A stretch of DNA of 64,000 nt from Cryptomeria japonica (lineage: Eukaryota; Streptophyta; Pinopsida; Cupressales; Cupressaceae), in assembly GCF_030272615.1 (NCBI RefSeq), contig NC_081415.1, forward strand, positions 267,356,425 to 267,420,424, written 5' to 3'. The position numbers and the translations under genes were made by a program. Shown piece by piece: positions 1-11,685 of the stretch. The notes beneath the pieces are model-generated. The model saw nothing but the letters and a program-made list of their open reading frames with translations. It was not told the origin of the DNA and ran no database searches. Positions within the stretch are counted from its first letter, which is position 1. Each line of letters starts with the position of its first letter.

Positions 1-46
1 CTAAATTGCTTTATTTAACTTTACATTTTTCAATTCATTTAGAATG

Positions 47-1150
47 TGTAAAGCGGAAAATCGTGATCGAACCCTAAGTGTTCCCCCCACCACTCCAAGG
101 AGAGAGAAAGGAGGTCACTAGGGTTGACAGTTTTCACTTAGGGGAGACTTTACATTCAAAAGAGGGGTTGAAACCCACAAGATCCAATCCCACACAATGC
201 AAGATTGGATTCTAAATGAGTTTCAAGGGTTAAGACAGCAAGGCTACCCTCTTTTGTAAAGAATGTAGATAGAAAGATTGAACTAGGAATGCATGTAAAG
301 TGAGAAAGATTCGCTTATAAACAGAGATAGGAATATGGGATGAAGCTGCGGACCTGGAATTAGCAGTAAAATGTCGAGACGGCGCTGTCCTGCAAATTTG
401 AGCGAAAGTTGATGGGACGATGGCGCCCGGCGTGCACACGGTCCTCCGAAAAATCCGTGAAACAAAGGGGGATCTGTTCGTCTCTGCACAAGGATTCCAG
501 ATCTTCAATTACAGCTGCGTACCTGCAACCTACACACAGAAAAGAGAGGATGATTGGGGGGTTAGGGATTAGGGGTTTGCCCTTAGGTCAAACCCCGGTT
601 TTGGAATTAACCAAGAAATGAGAATGTTGTAAATGTAAATGATTGTAATGTAAACAAGTACTAATACCTTGTGGTAAGAATGTTTGTATTCTTACATGCA
701 AAGGTGTAAATGTTGTATGTTGTATGTTGTATGTGATCTCCTCTTCAATGGTTGAATCCTTGTCTTGAATGCAACACTTAGCCTTGAATGGAGACTTAGA
801 ATGCTCAATTGCTTGAAGGAATGCTTGAATGCTTGAATTCTTGAATGTTTGAATGTTTGAGTGTTTTAATATCACTTCCGCGTCTTGCACACATATGTCC
901 TTCCTCCTTTCATCTCTACCCTTTCTGAGAGGGGAAATGTAGTTTATATACTTGCCAATTAGGGTTGAAAGACTGATTTTTCTGACCTTGGGCCGACATA
1001 GCAAATGTATTTTCCAATTTGCAAACTTAAAGACCCGAAGCCCCATAAGAGACCAGGCCCAAAATAGGGCCAGGGACCAGGGCGCTGGGCGCCATGGTGA
1101 AGACCCAAATGCAGTCGAAATTGCAAGTGTCGCAATTTTAGGACGTTACA
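47..1150 (-). mobile_element. Solo LTR A (about 1.1 kb, probably Ty3/gypsy)
   Basis: The segment begins TGTAAAGCGG and ends GGACGTTACA, giving the TG..CA ends of an LTR. It is flanked by perfect 5-bp target-site duplications GAATG at 42-46 and 1151-1155. No primer-binding site or polypurine tract adjoins it and no coding domain lies inside, so it looks like a solo LTR left by LTR-LTR recombination. The minus orientation is a guess from the TGTAACGTCC start read from 1150 downward. It sits in the tail of the 5' LTR or leader of the gypsy remnant whose primer site is at 1387. ORFs inside it are short and low-complexity and are not called as genes. Confidence 0.78.
798..860. repeat. Short tandem TTGAATG-type repeat in solo LTR A
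   Basis: About seven imperfect 8-bp units of the form (C/T)TTGAATG follow one another. A second short tandem, three copies of TGTATGT, lies at about 711-733. Both are within the LTR and look like simple slippage products. Confidence 0.6.
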
Positions 1151-1386
1151 GAATGTTTGATAAATTTTCACCATTAAAGCAATCCAGGTATCTTGTTTCT
1201 CATTCATTATCATTATATATTATTGGAGTAACTTTTCTCTATCTTTAGCACTAGGCCTTCTTTATTCTCCTAACATTTTATGTGGGTCTGGCGTTTTGTT
1301 CTAACAGCTTTTGCTATCTTTTCAAGTACTATATTTCACTGTCACTTTAAATCATCAACACATAAATATACCCTATAAAATGGTTT

Positions 1387-1404
1387 TGGCGACTCCATTG
1401 GGGA
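1387..1404 (+). other. Primer-binding site of a Tat/Ogre-like Ty3/gypsy element
   Basis: The sequence TGGCGACTCCATTGGGGA resembles the tRNA-Arg-type primer sites known from Ogre/Tat gypsy elements (family knowledge). The gag remnant starts about 130 bp downstream in the same direction, as expected. The stretch 1-46 plus 1156-1386 would then be the end of the 5' LTR; the LTR start lies outside the window or cannot be recognised. Confidence 0.55.
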
Positions 1405-1535
1405 AATAAATGAAGTGTTGGTGTGCTTCAATACTTAGAAAACTAAGAATACCTCCCCTGGAATGGAGGTTGGTGATTCTACAGAAGAAAGTTACCTATT
1501 GCACTATGACATCAAATCCTTCTTAGCCTTGGAGA

Positions 1536-2110
1536 ACTCACATCGACCGATTAGCCTTGGCCCAATATACAACCTTGCTTGTAGGATCACGAAAGCATTT
1601 CACAAAGTTCAGTGGAGAGAACTCACAAGATGTTGAAAATCACATTCTCGCATTCACAGTTGCATGTGCAATTGTGGGAGTCACTAAAGATGTATTTGGG
1701 TGTCTCTTTGTTGAAAGTCTTGTTGGACTTGCTGCACTTTGGTTTCAACACTTGAAATATGGGTGCATGTTACAAATTGGCGTGACTTAAAGGATACAAT
1801 TTCATGTGAGATTCAAATCACTGGTTGATATAAATGCACTTTAATCTTAAATCTAGAAGAAAGAGGAAGAGCCTATAAAGAATTTTGTGGAACGGTTCAA
1901 CCTATTGGTAAAGAAGATTCCTCAAAAATACTAACCTGAAGAAGAAATCAGCTAAGTACTTTCGTTGTTGCATTATATCCTGAAGTTGAATTCCTCTTTA
2001 AGCAGAAAAAAGTATGCAATCTAGACATTGCACAAAAAGAAGCTATTGATTTTGAGGATGATTTGATCTTCCCTGGGTTGTTAAAAGAAAAATATGTTAT
2101 GCAATGTGTC
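1536..2110 (+). pseudogene. Decayed gag of a Ty3/gypsy element
   Basis: An open stretch at 1557-1790 encodes a gag-like capsid segment with the motifs KFSGENSQDVENHI, DVFGCLFVESLVGLAALWF and QHL, the familiar 'FSGE.. DVENHI.AF..A..FVESL.G.A..WF' pattern of plant gypsy gag. After stops, the same protein continues in shifted frames to about 2090, with EEPIKNFVERFNLLVKKIP. It follows a tRNA-Arg-type primer site in the same orientation. Several stops and frame changes show it is dead. No zinc knuckle or protease was recognised downstream, so clade assignment rests on the primer site and this capsid block. Confidence 0.65.
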
Positions 2111-4394
2111 CCATAGATTTTAAAAGGTGGGCCGATAAAGGGGTCTTACATGCAAAATCAAAAGTATCAGCTTGAAGGCTATTCTCATATACATTTCAGT
2201 CTCAATGTAAGAGTAAAATTTATGTGTCCTTCAGATGGTTGTCTAAATCTCACAATTTTAGGTGGCGAAGATTGTTTTAAGGTGATTTAGTTCACAATCT
2301 AATTTTTCTTTTTATCATTTGTGTTCAGAATAAAGATGATGAATGGGAGATTTCTCTTGAAAATCAAATAGATACTATTATTTTTGGGAACGGCTTAAAT
2401 CACACACACTAAGCTTATACTTGTAGGTTTATAAGTGTTAAACACTTAGAGTTGACTGACATTTTCTAGACTTAATATGTTGTTTAAGGTGTGTGAACAC
2501 ACTAAGAATTTAGTGTGTGGGGTTTAAGGCTGGCCTCTCCTACACATCCAACCTGAATAAGAGGCATCCAAATTTTTTTTTGAAAAAATTCAGAAAGAGA
2601 ATATTACAGGAAGAGATTTTCCATAATCTGAATTGGTGTTTAGGATGATGATTTTCTCTATGTAGAATATATTGTATTTTCCCCTTGATTGGTCATTGAA
2701 GAAAATTGCTCCATCGTTGAAATTAAAATGAATACAATTTGTGGTAACTCTTGTGATAGTAATGTTCATACAAAAGAAAACATAAATGATGCCATGATTA
2801 TGCCTTTGGTTTCTCTTGAGTTAGAAGTTTTTGTTTTCGATGTTGATGAAGAAACAATGAAGGGAGGTACTATCAGAACAAAAGTTGAAGAACAATTTAA
2901 AGGTCAAAGTGACATGGACAACCATGTAAGGATGAGGAATATTCACAATGAAATTGTGAAAGGAATTTCTAGATCACACTAAAGATAAAAGACATAGATG
3001 AACTTTTACAAACATCATTCTTTCCTTAAAAATGAAGGCCTTTACCTTTGATGATGTTGAAAAACATGCAGTGATTGATGTAACTAAAAAGGAGGTTAAA
3101 TGTCAATTCAATGTGAAAGAAATTAGACAATCATTTATTTGTACTCTACCATATATACAACCTAAGTACTCATCATTCAATTTTCTTGATAAAGTTCATG
3201 AGGGGAAGTGTTACAAGTGGAGGTAATTAACCATCTCAGTTCCAAATATTTCTTTTTCAAGGTTGATATAATGCAAACCTTTGTAGTTTCATCTCAATCT
3301 TCTACTTCTTATCATGTCGAACTAATAGATGAAATCCATACCCATGAAGATAGAGATAAAAATTTGGAAAGTTTAATGTCTGAATCTAGTAAAGATGTGG
3401 ATGGTTTGCATTCTCATGATGTTTATATTCCAATTTGGTGTCTAAAATCTTTAATTGATGATTTTAAGTGTGGTGATGGTGTCTACCTTGGTCCTCTTAT
3501 GTTTTTAGACAAAATCTATCAAATAAATGTTCATGATGTTGATTCATTATCTTCTTCTCCTCTTTCATTCTCTACAGATAGAGAATTCTCTAATTTTCTT
3601 GCAACAAAAGAATAAGAGCCTCTTATAGCCAGACATGATCCTATGCTTTTGGAAATTGATATTCATAAATCAAAGCCAACATTAGGATTTGTAGGAGTTC
3701 CTTCATCCCACAATCTATTGGAGGAATTTTTAATTACCAATTTCATCTTTCATGTTCAAGAGGAAGTGGTGAAAATGTGTTTAGTACAATACAAGACTAT
3801 CTTGATGATGTTATACAAAAAAATGTTAATGTGGTTTGGCCTAATTTAGAAATCTACAATGAAGAGTGGTTGCTTAGGCATTAGTGCTTATCCAAAAAGT
3901 TTTTAGACTACCAGTTTTAGGTTTGTTATCGTAATGGTAGCAAGGTGATGGTTGGATTATTGGCACCTCTTGGTTTGGAAGAATTTGAGGTAGGGCCCCC
4001 TTACCTTGTACATAGGTTAAGTAGGAGTTTCATTACGTTTTGTTTTGGCCTATGCCCTCTTTTTCGTGTCTCAAATTTGGCTTCTCTCAAGCCTCCCTCC
4101 ACCAATCATGTTTCGCTAGTTTTATGACTCTATGGCCCAATGAATTTAAAGCACTGGTCTTAATCTGAGATTCTATGTTCCTTCTACATCTTTCTCAACA
4201 TTTGTTCTTAGTCAGAGTCAATTGTTGCCTTGTTTTTTTTTTGTTTTTTTAAACTTTTGATTTAATTCAGTGAAAGATTCTTAAGCTTTTGAAACCTAAG
4301 GCAACCTCCAACATAGTTTTCAAAATTTTATTGTAATTCAACAAAGTCATTTTATACTTAGAAGTTGTGTGTCACTATTTATTTTGGTCTTTTA
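2111..4394 (+). other. Decayed retroelement interior, function not recognised
   Basis: Short plus-strand ORFs at 2689-2982, 3032-3226, 3208-3615 and 3643-3849 follow the gag remnant, in changing frames separated by stops. Their products are acidic and Asp/His/Ser-rich (for example HEDRDKNLESLMSES), with no catalytic motif I can name. Position and shared orientation suggest the eroded middle of the same gypsy element, but they could belong to something else. The stretch 3850-4394 holds no ORF of note. Confidence 0.35.
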
Positions 4395-4860
4395 TTTGGT
4401 TTTGAAACTTACATCGAAAGCCGATAAGGTTCTCACAACCTTGTCAAGACCTAATGAGGTTGTTGATAAAGTTTTTCACTTTACTCACTTCAAAATTTTG
4501 AAGTACTTTCCCCTTATGTGTCAACCCATGACTTAGTTCCCAAAACCTTGTTGAGAGCCAACAAGGTTCTCACAACCCCGCTGATCTCCAACAAGGTTTT
4601 CAAAACCTTCAAAGTTATTACAAAATGACATCTTCCAAAAGATTTAAAGTGTATCTCTCCTCATTGTCGGTCTTTAAACACATTTTTGAAATTTGTCGGT
4701 ACCCAACAAGGTTTTCATTACCATGTTGTGTCTCAACACACAACACAACACTTTAGAAGCATTCCAATATTATGAAGAGTCTTCAAAGACATGCAAAATC
4801 AAATTTTAGACAAGTAAAGAGATTTCAAAACCCCTTTTGAAACCTGATAAGGTTTCCAAA
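4395..4860. repeat. Degenerate repeat array, CAACAAGGTTYTCA-type units (left half)
   Basis: At least eight imperfect copies of a motif like AACAAGGTTTTCAAAACC, alternating with its near-complement, occur here. The array resumes at 15097-15330, directly after solo LTR B, so the two halves were one block before that LTR inserted. It probably belongs to the old gypsy remnant (non-coding part). Confidence 0.5.
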
Positions 4861-5539
4861 TGTAGTGCCCCTTCCCGATTCATCTTTCTTTTTTGTACAT
4901 CAATGGATCATATTGATATAACTTAGTCTATTTTAAGATGATTTGGTGGTATCATACTATGTACTAACCCTATTTCATGATTATATTGGATATGATGATG
5001 ATGTTACTCCTTAATTGTCGTGACTGTCTACTACTGTGTTTGTGATAGGGACGATGTCACACCACTCATTCATGAGAATGATATGGCATTGCAATTCCCC
5101 TTCACTTGTCTGGCCATTTCATGATATATGTTATGGTATATGTTGTTGTACATGTATTGGTGGTGATAGGTTTGTAGGTACTAAACATTGACTCCATCTG
5201 GCTTCACGAGTCTGAGCATATCTTCATCCAAATGGCAAGTTGATTGGATGTGACATGAAATCCCATTCTATACTCTAGGTTTAAGTTGGCATCCTCTCAG
5301 TCTTATTTTTGGTGTTTATAGTTGTCTTATGGTATTTATGTTACCCTATGTTGAGTTGTCTTGAAGTATTGTGATTATTGGTTAATTAATTATTAATTAG
5401 TTAAATTGATTCATATAGTTTATAATAATAATTAAATCAATAGTTGATATTAATATTTAATATTAATGTGAGATTATTATTTTTGGGATTATTATTTATT
5501 AATGTCATTTTGTGGATTATAGTATTTGGCATTTATAAT

Positions 5540-6190
5540 TATGCATAAAAGATTATTTATTTATTTATTATATTGGCTGGAGTATTTATGTCTATCCGTA
5601 CAACTAATTATTTGTTTAGTATTTATTTATTTATTTATTGTTGGTTTATCTATTTATTGGTTATTTATTTGTTATTATTTGTTTATTTATTTACTTACCC
5701 CTTGTTATGATTGACCCTCTTGGGAGTTGTGCTTGTGAGATATTATTATTTAATTATTTATTTATATTATTTTATCGTTTAATATTTAAGTGGACCTTCA
5801 TATTTTATTGTGCCTTGGTTTATCTAATTAATTGGGTGGTTATATTATTATTTCTCTTTTTATTCCTTTGGGTAAATTAATATATTATTTATTATTTATT
5901 TATAATATTTTTGTGGTTAAACATTTATTGGGCTTTTGATTTATTTATTTTATTTATCAACCCTTTCTATTTTATTTATTGGTTAATGGGTTTATTTATT
6001 ATTTATTATTGTTTATTCTTTCCACCCATTATTTATTTATTATTTATCTTACCTACCCTCTCTCATTATTGGCCGTGAGATTGGAGATTGTAATAATATT
6101 ATTTTATATTATTGTTGTTTTAATTTTTGAGATTATTCTTTCCACCCATTATTTATTTATTATTTATCTTCTTTTGGTTTTGCCAATCTA
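5540..6190. repeat. TTTA-rich low-complexity tract with a 36-bp direct repeat
   Basis: This part of solo LTR B is dominated by TTTATTTATT runs. One 36-bp segment starting ATTCTTTCCACCCATT occurs at 6015-6050 and again, identical, at 6135-6170, exactly 120 bp apart, indicating a local duplication. ORFs through it encode only Leu/Ile/Tyr-rich strings expected of such DNA. Confidence 0.7.
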
Positions 6191-6380
6191 GAGGCTATTC
6201 TTTTGGCTTTTCTGAGTTTCTTGATGTTGTTCCGAGAATGATTTATTGATTTCAGATGATTAATTGCACTAATGGATTGAGCAAGATGGTAAATGCCTTG
6301 CTATTATTCTTTGGGCTCATATTGGATGCTTTTGATAATGAGATTCTTGATGTTTGATGATTATTGGTTGCTTATGTAAG

Positions 6381-7185
6381 TGAAGCAGTCACCGGTTAGA
6401 AGGGACCTCAAAGAGATCAGTCCAAATCGGTCAGCAAGAGTAAACAGAACAGAAACACAAAGACATGATGGAGGCAATGAAAAACAAATTGTATTATAAC
6501 ATGAAAATTGATTACAACCAATTGGCAACAACCAAGTTACAGAAACCATCTCACAAGCCTGCTAGCACATGCTCAAATACTAAATAGGTCACAACCGGGA
6601 CCTCAAATCTTAAGATCTATCTTCTATGCTCTATCTAACTTTTTGATTGCATTCTAATGCTCTATTACAATGATTTATATGATCCAAGAGGATCCAGTTG
6701 GCCCAAAAAAGGGATCAAAACCCGAAGAACAAGACCTAATGTGCAAAACCAACAAGGTCGGCCTCCACCAAAGAAATTCCTTCGAAAAATCCAAAGGATG
6801 AAGAGTAGATCATGGGAAAAGCTCGGCCACACACTAGGGAACATCATAATCAATGCTTAGGGCTCCGCAAGCTATGAAAGGGATCCAGTAGATCACCAAA
6901 ACAAATAGGTCCAGGCAACCGGTAACAAGAAATTGTCAATCGGTAACAAGAAACTGTCTCGGAAACTAGTAGCGATAACTTGCCAGAAAAAGATCCAAAT
7001 TCTCCATGGTTTGGGAATAAGGAAGATGATTAGGTCTTGAAGCAAAATCCAACTCCATAGGATCCAGTGAGCCAAATCTGGGACACACAGAAAGAAATGA
7101 TGAAACTGCAAATAGAAAGCAAAATAGAAAGGAAATATTTTTGGTTGATGCAAGATTGCTATGAACCAGGGATGCTTATGCATCA
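6381..7185 (-). repeat. 3' LTR of the chromovirus
   Basis: Starts TGAAGCAGTCACC and ends ATGCATCA on the plus strand, and is homologous to 12708-13491 throughout. No strong polypurine tract is visible on its internal side (7186-7215). Two overlapping ORFs at 6657-6860 and 6665-6853 are antisense reflections of LTR sequence, not genes. Confidence 0.9.
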
Positions 7186-7204
7186 AACATCCAGGGTTGT
7201 TGAA

Positions 7205-8546
7205 AAATTGAGTCTCTCACTTTGTTGGGGTTAGAGGAAAACCAAGGCGGTCTACCTCTGCCTAAGAAATCCAAGATGAATTTTCAACTGTTCCATCCTT
7301 CCACTTCACAAGATACTCCTTATACTAACTACTCCGAGTACTACGCCCAATCCTACTGTCCAAAATATCTTCAAGTTGATTCGGTTCCTTCCGGGGCAAC
7401 TGTTTCTCCAAGTCTGCAATACTGTCATCACTGAATTCTGGTTCATGATATTGATGAAGATCTGCAATGTTAAACATAGGTGAAATACTCAGACTATCCA
7501 GTAAATTCACTTCATATGCATTCCCAGAACTAAACTTTCTCAAAATCCTGCAAGGTCCAAACTTTTTCATCTGCAATTTGTTGTAAGTTCCAACCAGGAA
7601 TCTTTCTTTTCTTAGATACACCATCACTTCATCACCAACTTCAAATTCCTTATGTCTCCTCTTCTCATCTGCCTTCTCATTATATTTATCATTCATGTCC
7701 TCCAAATGTTCCTTAACTTGAATATGCAAGTCCTTTATATGATCTGCAAATTCTTCTGCTTCTGAACTTCTCCGGTCTCTACTACTAAGATCTCTTAATT
7801 CTGATATACCTCTAGGATGCACTCCTATAACAATCTCAAAAGGTGTTCTTCTGGTACTCCTATGTACTCAATTATTATAGGCAAACTTTGCTTGTGCAAG
7901 AATCAAATCCCAACTTTCGGTTTTGTCTCCAACCAAACATCTCAACAAATTTCCCAAGATTCAGTTAACTACTTATGCCTGTCCATCAGTCTATGGATGA
8001 AAAGTAGAATTGAACTTCAAATATGTTTTCATCTTCTTCCAGAATGTTCTCCAAAAATAACCAACAAACTTGGTGTCTCTGTTTGAAACTGTTCTCGTAG
8101 GTAATCCATGCAATCTCACTACTTCCTTGAAAAATAGGTCTGCTGCATGTAATGCATATGATGTCTCCTTACAAGGTATGAAATGAGCCATCTCCAAATC
8201 TATCCACTACCACAAATATAGAATCATTCCCTCTCAGTTTTTTAGGCAATCCAAGTATGAAATACATGCTTATATCCTCCCAAGGTCTTACCAGTACTGT
8301 CAAAGGTTTATACAATCCTACATTCTAACTACTAACCTTTGCAACTTGACAAATTCTACAACTTTGCACATATTTCCTAACATCCTTATGAATTTGGGGC
8401 CAAAATTAATTCTCACTCACCAATGCTACTGTTTTGTCAATACCAAAATGTCTGGCCAATCCTCCATTGTGTTTCTCCTTTATCATATTATCCCTTTCAG
8501 AACTCTTAGGTATGCACAACTGAACTCCTTTGAATAACATCCCATC
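7205..8546 (-). pseudogene. Integrase and chromodomain of the chromovirus, inactivated
   Basis: Pieces in several frames give a gypsy integrase: a remnant of the zinc-binding region near 8340; a core with [12 protein letters not shown] near 8220 and AHFIPCKET near 8180; and [14 protein letters not shown] near 8090. At 7325-7822 follow the C-terminal block (GDEVMVYLRKERF, KFGPCRILRKF, FNIADLHQYHE) and, past an in-frame stop, a chromodomain-like YKEYLVKWKDG. In related elements the first catalytic Asp lies in a 'S-M-D-F' context; here it reads SMYF (near 8265). The 'SDRD' motif reads SNRD, so a second conserved Asp is also lost. Together with stops, this enzyme cannot be functional. The chromodomain would normally direct insertion to histone-marked chromatin (family knowledge). 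Confidence 0.88.
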
Positions 8547-9990
8547 TTAAATGAAATAATCCAACCACTTGCTTCTATCTACCATAACTGGTTCTCTACA
8601 TGCTCTCCAAGGTTCTGCAAAATTCGGGTCATCTTCATACAAGGTCTTCAATTCCTCAAATCCTAATATTGTCACTCTCATCTTTGTCAGCAAATTCCTT
8701 CTCCTACTTAGTGGATCATCAACTTTGTTAGATTTCCCACTTCTATGCTTCAAAATAAAGGTGTAACTCTGCAAAAATTCTACTCATCTCATGTGTGTCT
8801 GATTTAACTTACTTTGACTATTCAAATACTGCAAATCTTGATGATCCGTATACAACACAAACTCCTTAGGCAATGGGTAATGTCTCCACTTCTTCAAGGC
8901 TTGAACTATGGCATAAAATTCTTGATCATACACTGAATATTTCCTCTGGGCTTCATTCAATTTCTCACTGAAATAAGCTATTGCTTTTCCTTCCTAGCTC
9001 AAGAATGCTCCTATTGTTGTTCCACTTGCATCATAATCCACTTGAAATACTTTATTGAAATTCGGTAAAGCTAACACAGGATGCTCAATCACTTTCCGTT
9101 TCAATAGCTCAAAACTTTTGTTTCTCTGGTGGTCCACTTGAATTCCTTTCAATCTCCTCGCATGGTCTTAATAATAGGGTTATAAACTGAAGTAAAATTT
9201 CCGATGAACTTCCAGTAGAAACTAGCCAATCCATGAAATGATCTTACCTCTCCAATGCTTTTTGGTGTCGGCCACTCAACAATTGCTTTTACTTTCTCAA
9301 TGTCCATCTTCAAACCATCCTCAAATATCACAAATCCCAAATAGACTAACTCGTCTTTCATGAAAGTACACTTCTTAAGATTTATCATCAACTTTTCTTC
9401 TCTCAAACTCTGCAAAAGTTTTCTCAAATGCAACAAACGCTCCTCTTTTGTCTTACTAAAAATCAGAATATCATCCAAATATACAAAAATAAACTTACCC
9501 AAGAATTTATTCAATACCTCATTCATCAGCCTCATGAAAGTACTTTGTGCATTAGTTAACCCAAAAGGCATCACCAACCATTCATACAGTCCTTCATTTG
9601 TCTTGAATGTTGTCTTCCAATCATCTCCTTCTTTGATCCCGATATGATGATATCCACTCTTTAAGTCTATCTTTGTCAAGTATTTGACTCCACTCAAGCA
9701 GTCCATTATGTCATTCATCCTAGGCAAAGGAAACTAGTATTTCACTATGATCTTGTTTATTGCTCTAGAATCGGTACACATTCTCCACTCTCCATTCTTC
9801 TTAGGTGCTAATACTGTTGGTACTACACAAGGGCTTAGACTTTCTCTGATCAAACATTTCTTCAACAACTCCCACACTTGTTTATTCAGTTCTTCATTTT
9901 CTGTCACTGTCACTCAGTGTGCAACTTTGTTAAGCAAACTAGCTCCGGGAACCAGGTCCATGCAATGACTGATACTTCTCACAGGTGGCA
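8547..9990 (-). pseudogene. Reverse transcriptase and RNase H of the chromovirus, inactivated
   Basis: The RT begins near 9790 with a 'TDSRAINK'-type motif and, after an in-frame stop near 9735, is open at 9149-9727. Visible RT motifs are [35 protein letters not shown] and the catalytic YLDD ([12 protein letters not shown]), then the thumb region with LGFVI. RNase H follows at about 9120-8770, with a DASG motif, KAIAYFSEKL, a YSVYDQEFYAIVQALKKWRHYL-like helix and TDHQDLQYL, interrupted by stops. The open stretch at 8547-8774 covers the connection to integrase (FILKHRSGKSNKVDDPLSRR). Catalytic residues of RT survive, but the chain is broken at several points. Confidence 0.9.
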
Positions 9991-10008
9991 ATCCATCAGG
10001 TACAGTAT

Positions 10009-10878
10009 CTAAATGATGTCTTCATATTCAGTTAGCAAATCTTTTATCTCTTTTGGTTGTTCCTCTTCATGATTTGGATTCTCATTCTTCCTAGGAACTA
10101 AGGCAAAACACATATTTTCATGTCTCAATCCATCCAAGAATTTCCTTCCATCTACTAAACAGATTCTAACATTCGTACAGACTTCACTCTTCAAAAGTTC
10201 CTCCAAGGGTAACAAGGTTTTCTTCATCCCATTGGCCACAATATTGTATGTATTCTTCCTCCCATCATGTATTTCCTGTCTATCAAATTGCCAAGGTCTA
10301 CCCAACAAGAGATGACAAATATCCATAAGCATAATATCACACAAGACTTCATCATGATAATTTCCAATTTTCAATTTCACCAAAAATTTCTCACTTACTA
10401 ACAACTTATGTTCATCCTGAATCCATGCTATATGATAAGGCTTAGGGTGTTCCAGTCTTTCCAAATTCAACTTATTCACCATCTCTTCTAAAATAAAATT
10501 ATCTGAACTACCACTATCAATAACAACTTTACAACACTTACCGAATACCTTACATCTAGTCTTGAACAAATTCTTCCTCTGCAAGGGCTCTTCATCTCTC
10601 TCTGTATGACACAAAGCTCTCCTCATCATCAACAATTCTCTATATTCTGGTTTATTATCTAATCTGGTGGGGATTTCTTCCACCACAGCTTCTCTTCTGG
10701 TATTCTTTGTCTTCTTACACTCGAAAGCACGATGTCCTTCTCCTCCAAACTTAAAGCAAGTTCCTCTAAATTTTCTCTTGTCTTGTCTTCCAAAATTCTC
10801 ATTCTGGTAGCCATTTGCTTCTCTCCTCTGGTAGAAATTTCTATCATCCTTTTGGTATGAATTACCTTCTTTGTTCAC
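10009..10878 (-). pseudogene. Gag zinc knuckle and aspartic protease of the chromovirus
   Basis: An open 289-codon segment. Near its start (about residues 40-54) is a retroviral zinc knuckle, CFKFGGEGHRAFEC; the CX2CX4HX4C consensus has lost its second Cys (Phe here). About 120 residues in is the protease active site IDSGSSDNFI, followed by LLGRPWQFDRQ, matching the flap and C-terminal part of gypsy proteases. The segment ends at a stop just before the RT domain. Gag in another frame lies immediately upstream (11050-11532). The protease motif looks intact; the missing Cys would weaken RNA packaging. Confidence 0.88.
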
Positions 10879-11049
10879 TTCCTTTTCCTTGTTCTAATCT
10901 GTACAGGTTCCTCTACCTCCTGTATATCCTCTTCCTCCTTGAAATATTCCCTCGAAAAACCTTCCACCTCTACCTCTCTGTCTCTACTCATATCTTTTGT
11001 TTAGCTTTTCTTCTACATTCAGGGCATACTGGTAAGCCTCTTCAACACT

Positions 11050-11685
11050 CTATAATTTGATCCAGTTGAGTAAATCTTGTATAGACACCCACAATCCATT
11101 CAAATATCTTGCAACTTGTTCAAATTCATCATCAACATGTATGGATTTGATATTCAACTTGTAAAATGCTTCAGTGTATTCCTTCACACTAGATTCCTTC
11201 TGTCTCAAATTCTGCAACTTCCAGAACAGATTCACTTGATAATCAGTTGGCATAAATTTTGATTTCAACTTAGCAATCATCCGATCCCATGTCTTGATCT
11301 TCTCTTTACCTCTTCTTTGTCTATCAACCTGCAAATTCTTCCACCAAAGAGATGCATGAACTTTCAACCGGGTACATGCATATTTCACCTTCCTTTCTTC
11401 TGCAGTGTTTTCAAAATCAAAATATATCTCCATCTCTGAGATCCAATCCATCAATTCATCTGAATCCAACTTTCCATCATATTCCAATGGGGTAAAATGA
11501 GGTTTAGTATTCTCCCTACTCAAAACCCTCAAAAACCTTTCCTCATCCGGATTAACCGCCGGTGGGTTTACTTGTTCTATCGAGGCTTCTTCTCCTTCAT
11601 CTTTACTTACATCTTCAATGTGTCAGCCTCTTCTCTGGGTTGTCTCCATGGCTTCCAACCAAGCTGCTATTCCTTGCAACATTTC
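11050..11685 (-). pseudogene. Gag capsid region of the chromovirus
   Basis: The open stretch 11050-11532 encodes a gypsy gag capsid: KPHFTPLEYDGKLDSDELMDW, then YFDFENTAEERKVKYACTRL, ASLWWKNLQ and SSVKEYTEAFYKL. The N-terminal part continues to 11685, across a stop, with the GIAAWLEAMETTQRR block, after which the reading frame is cut by the inserted fragment at 11686. The 5' leader resumes at 12541 and runs to the primer site. The gag is thus both frameshifted and physically split. Confidence 0.85.

Noticed and set aside
5526-6191. Several membrane-like ORFs rich in Leu, Ile, Tyr and Phe
   Set aside because: They are translations of TTTA repeats in solo LTR B.
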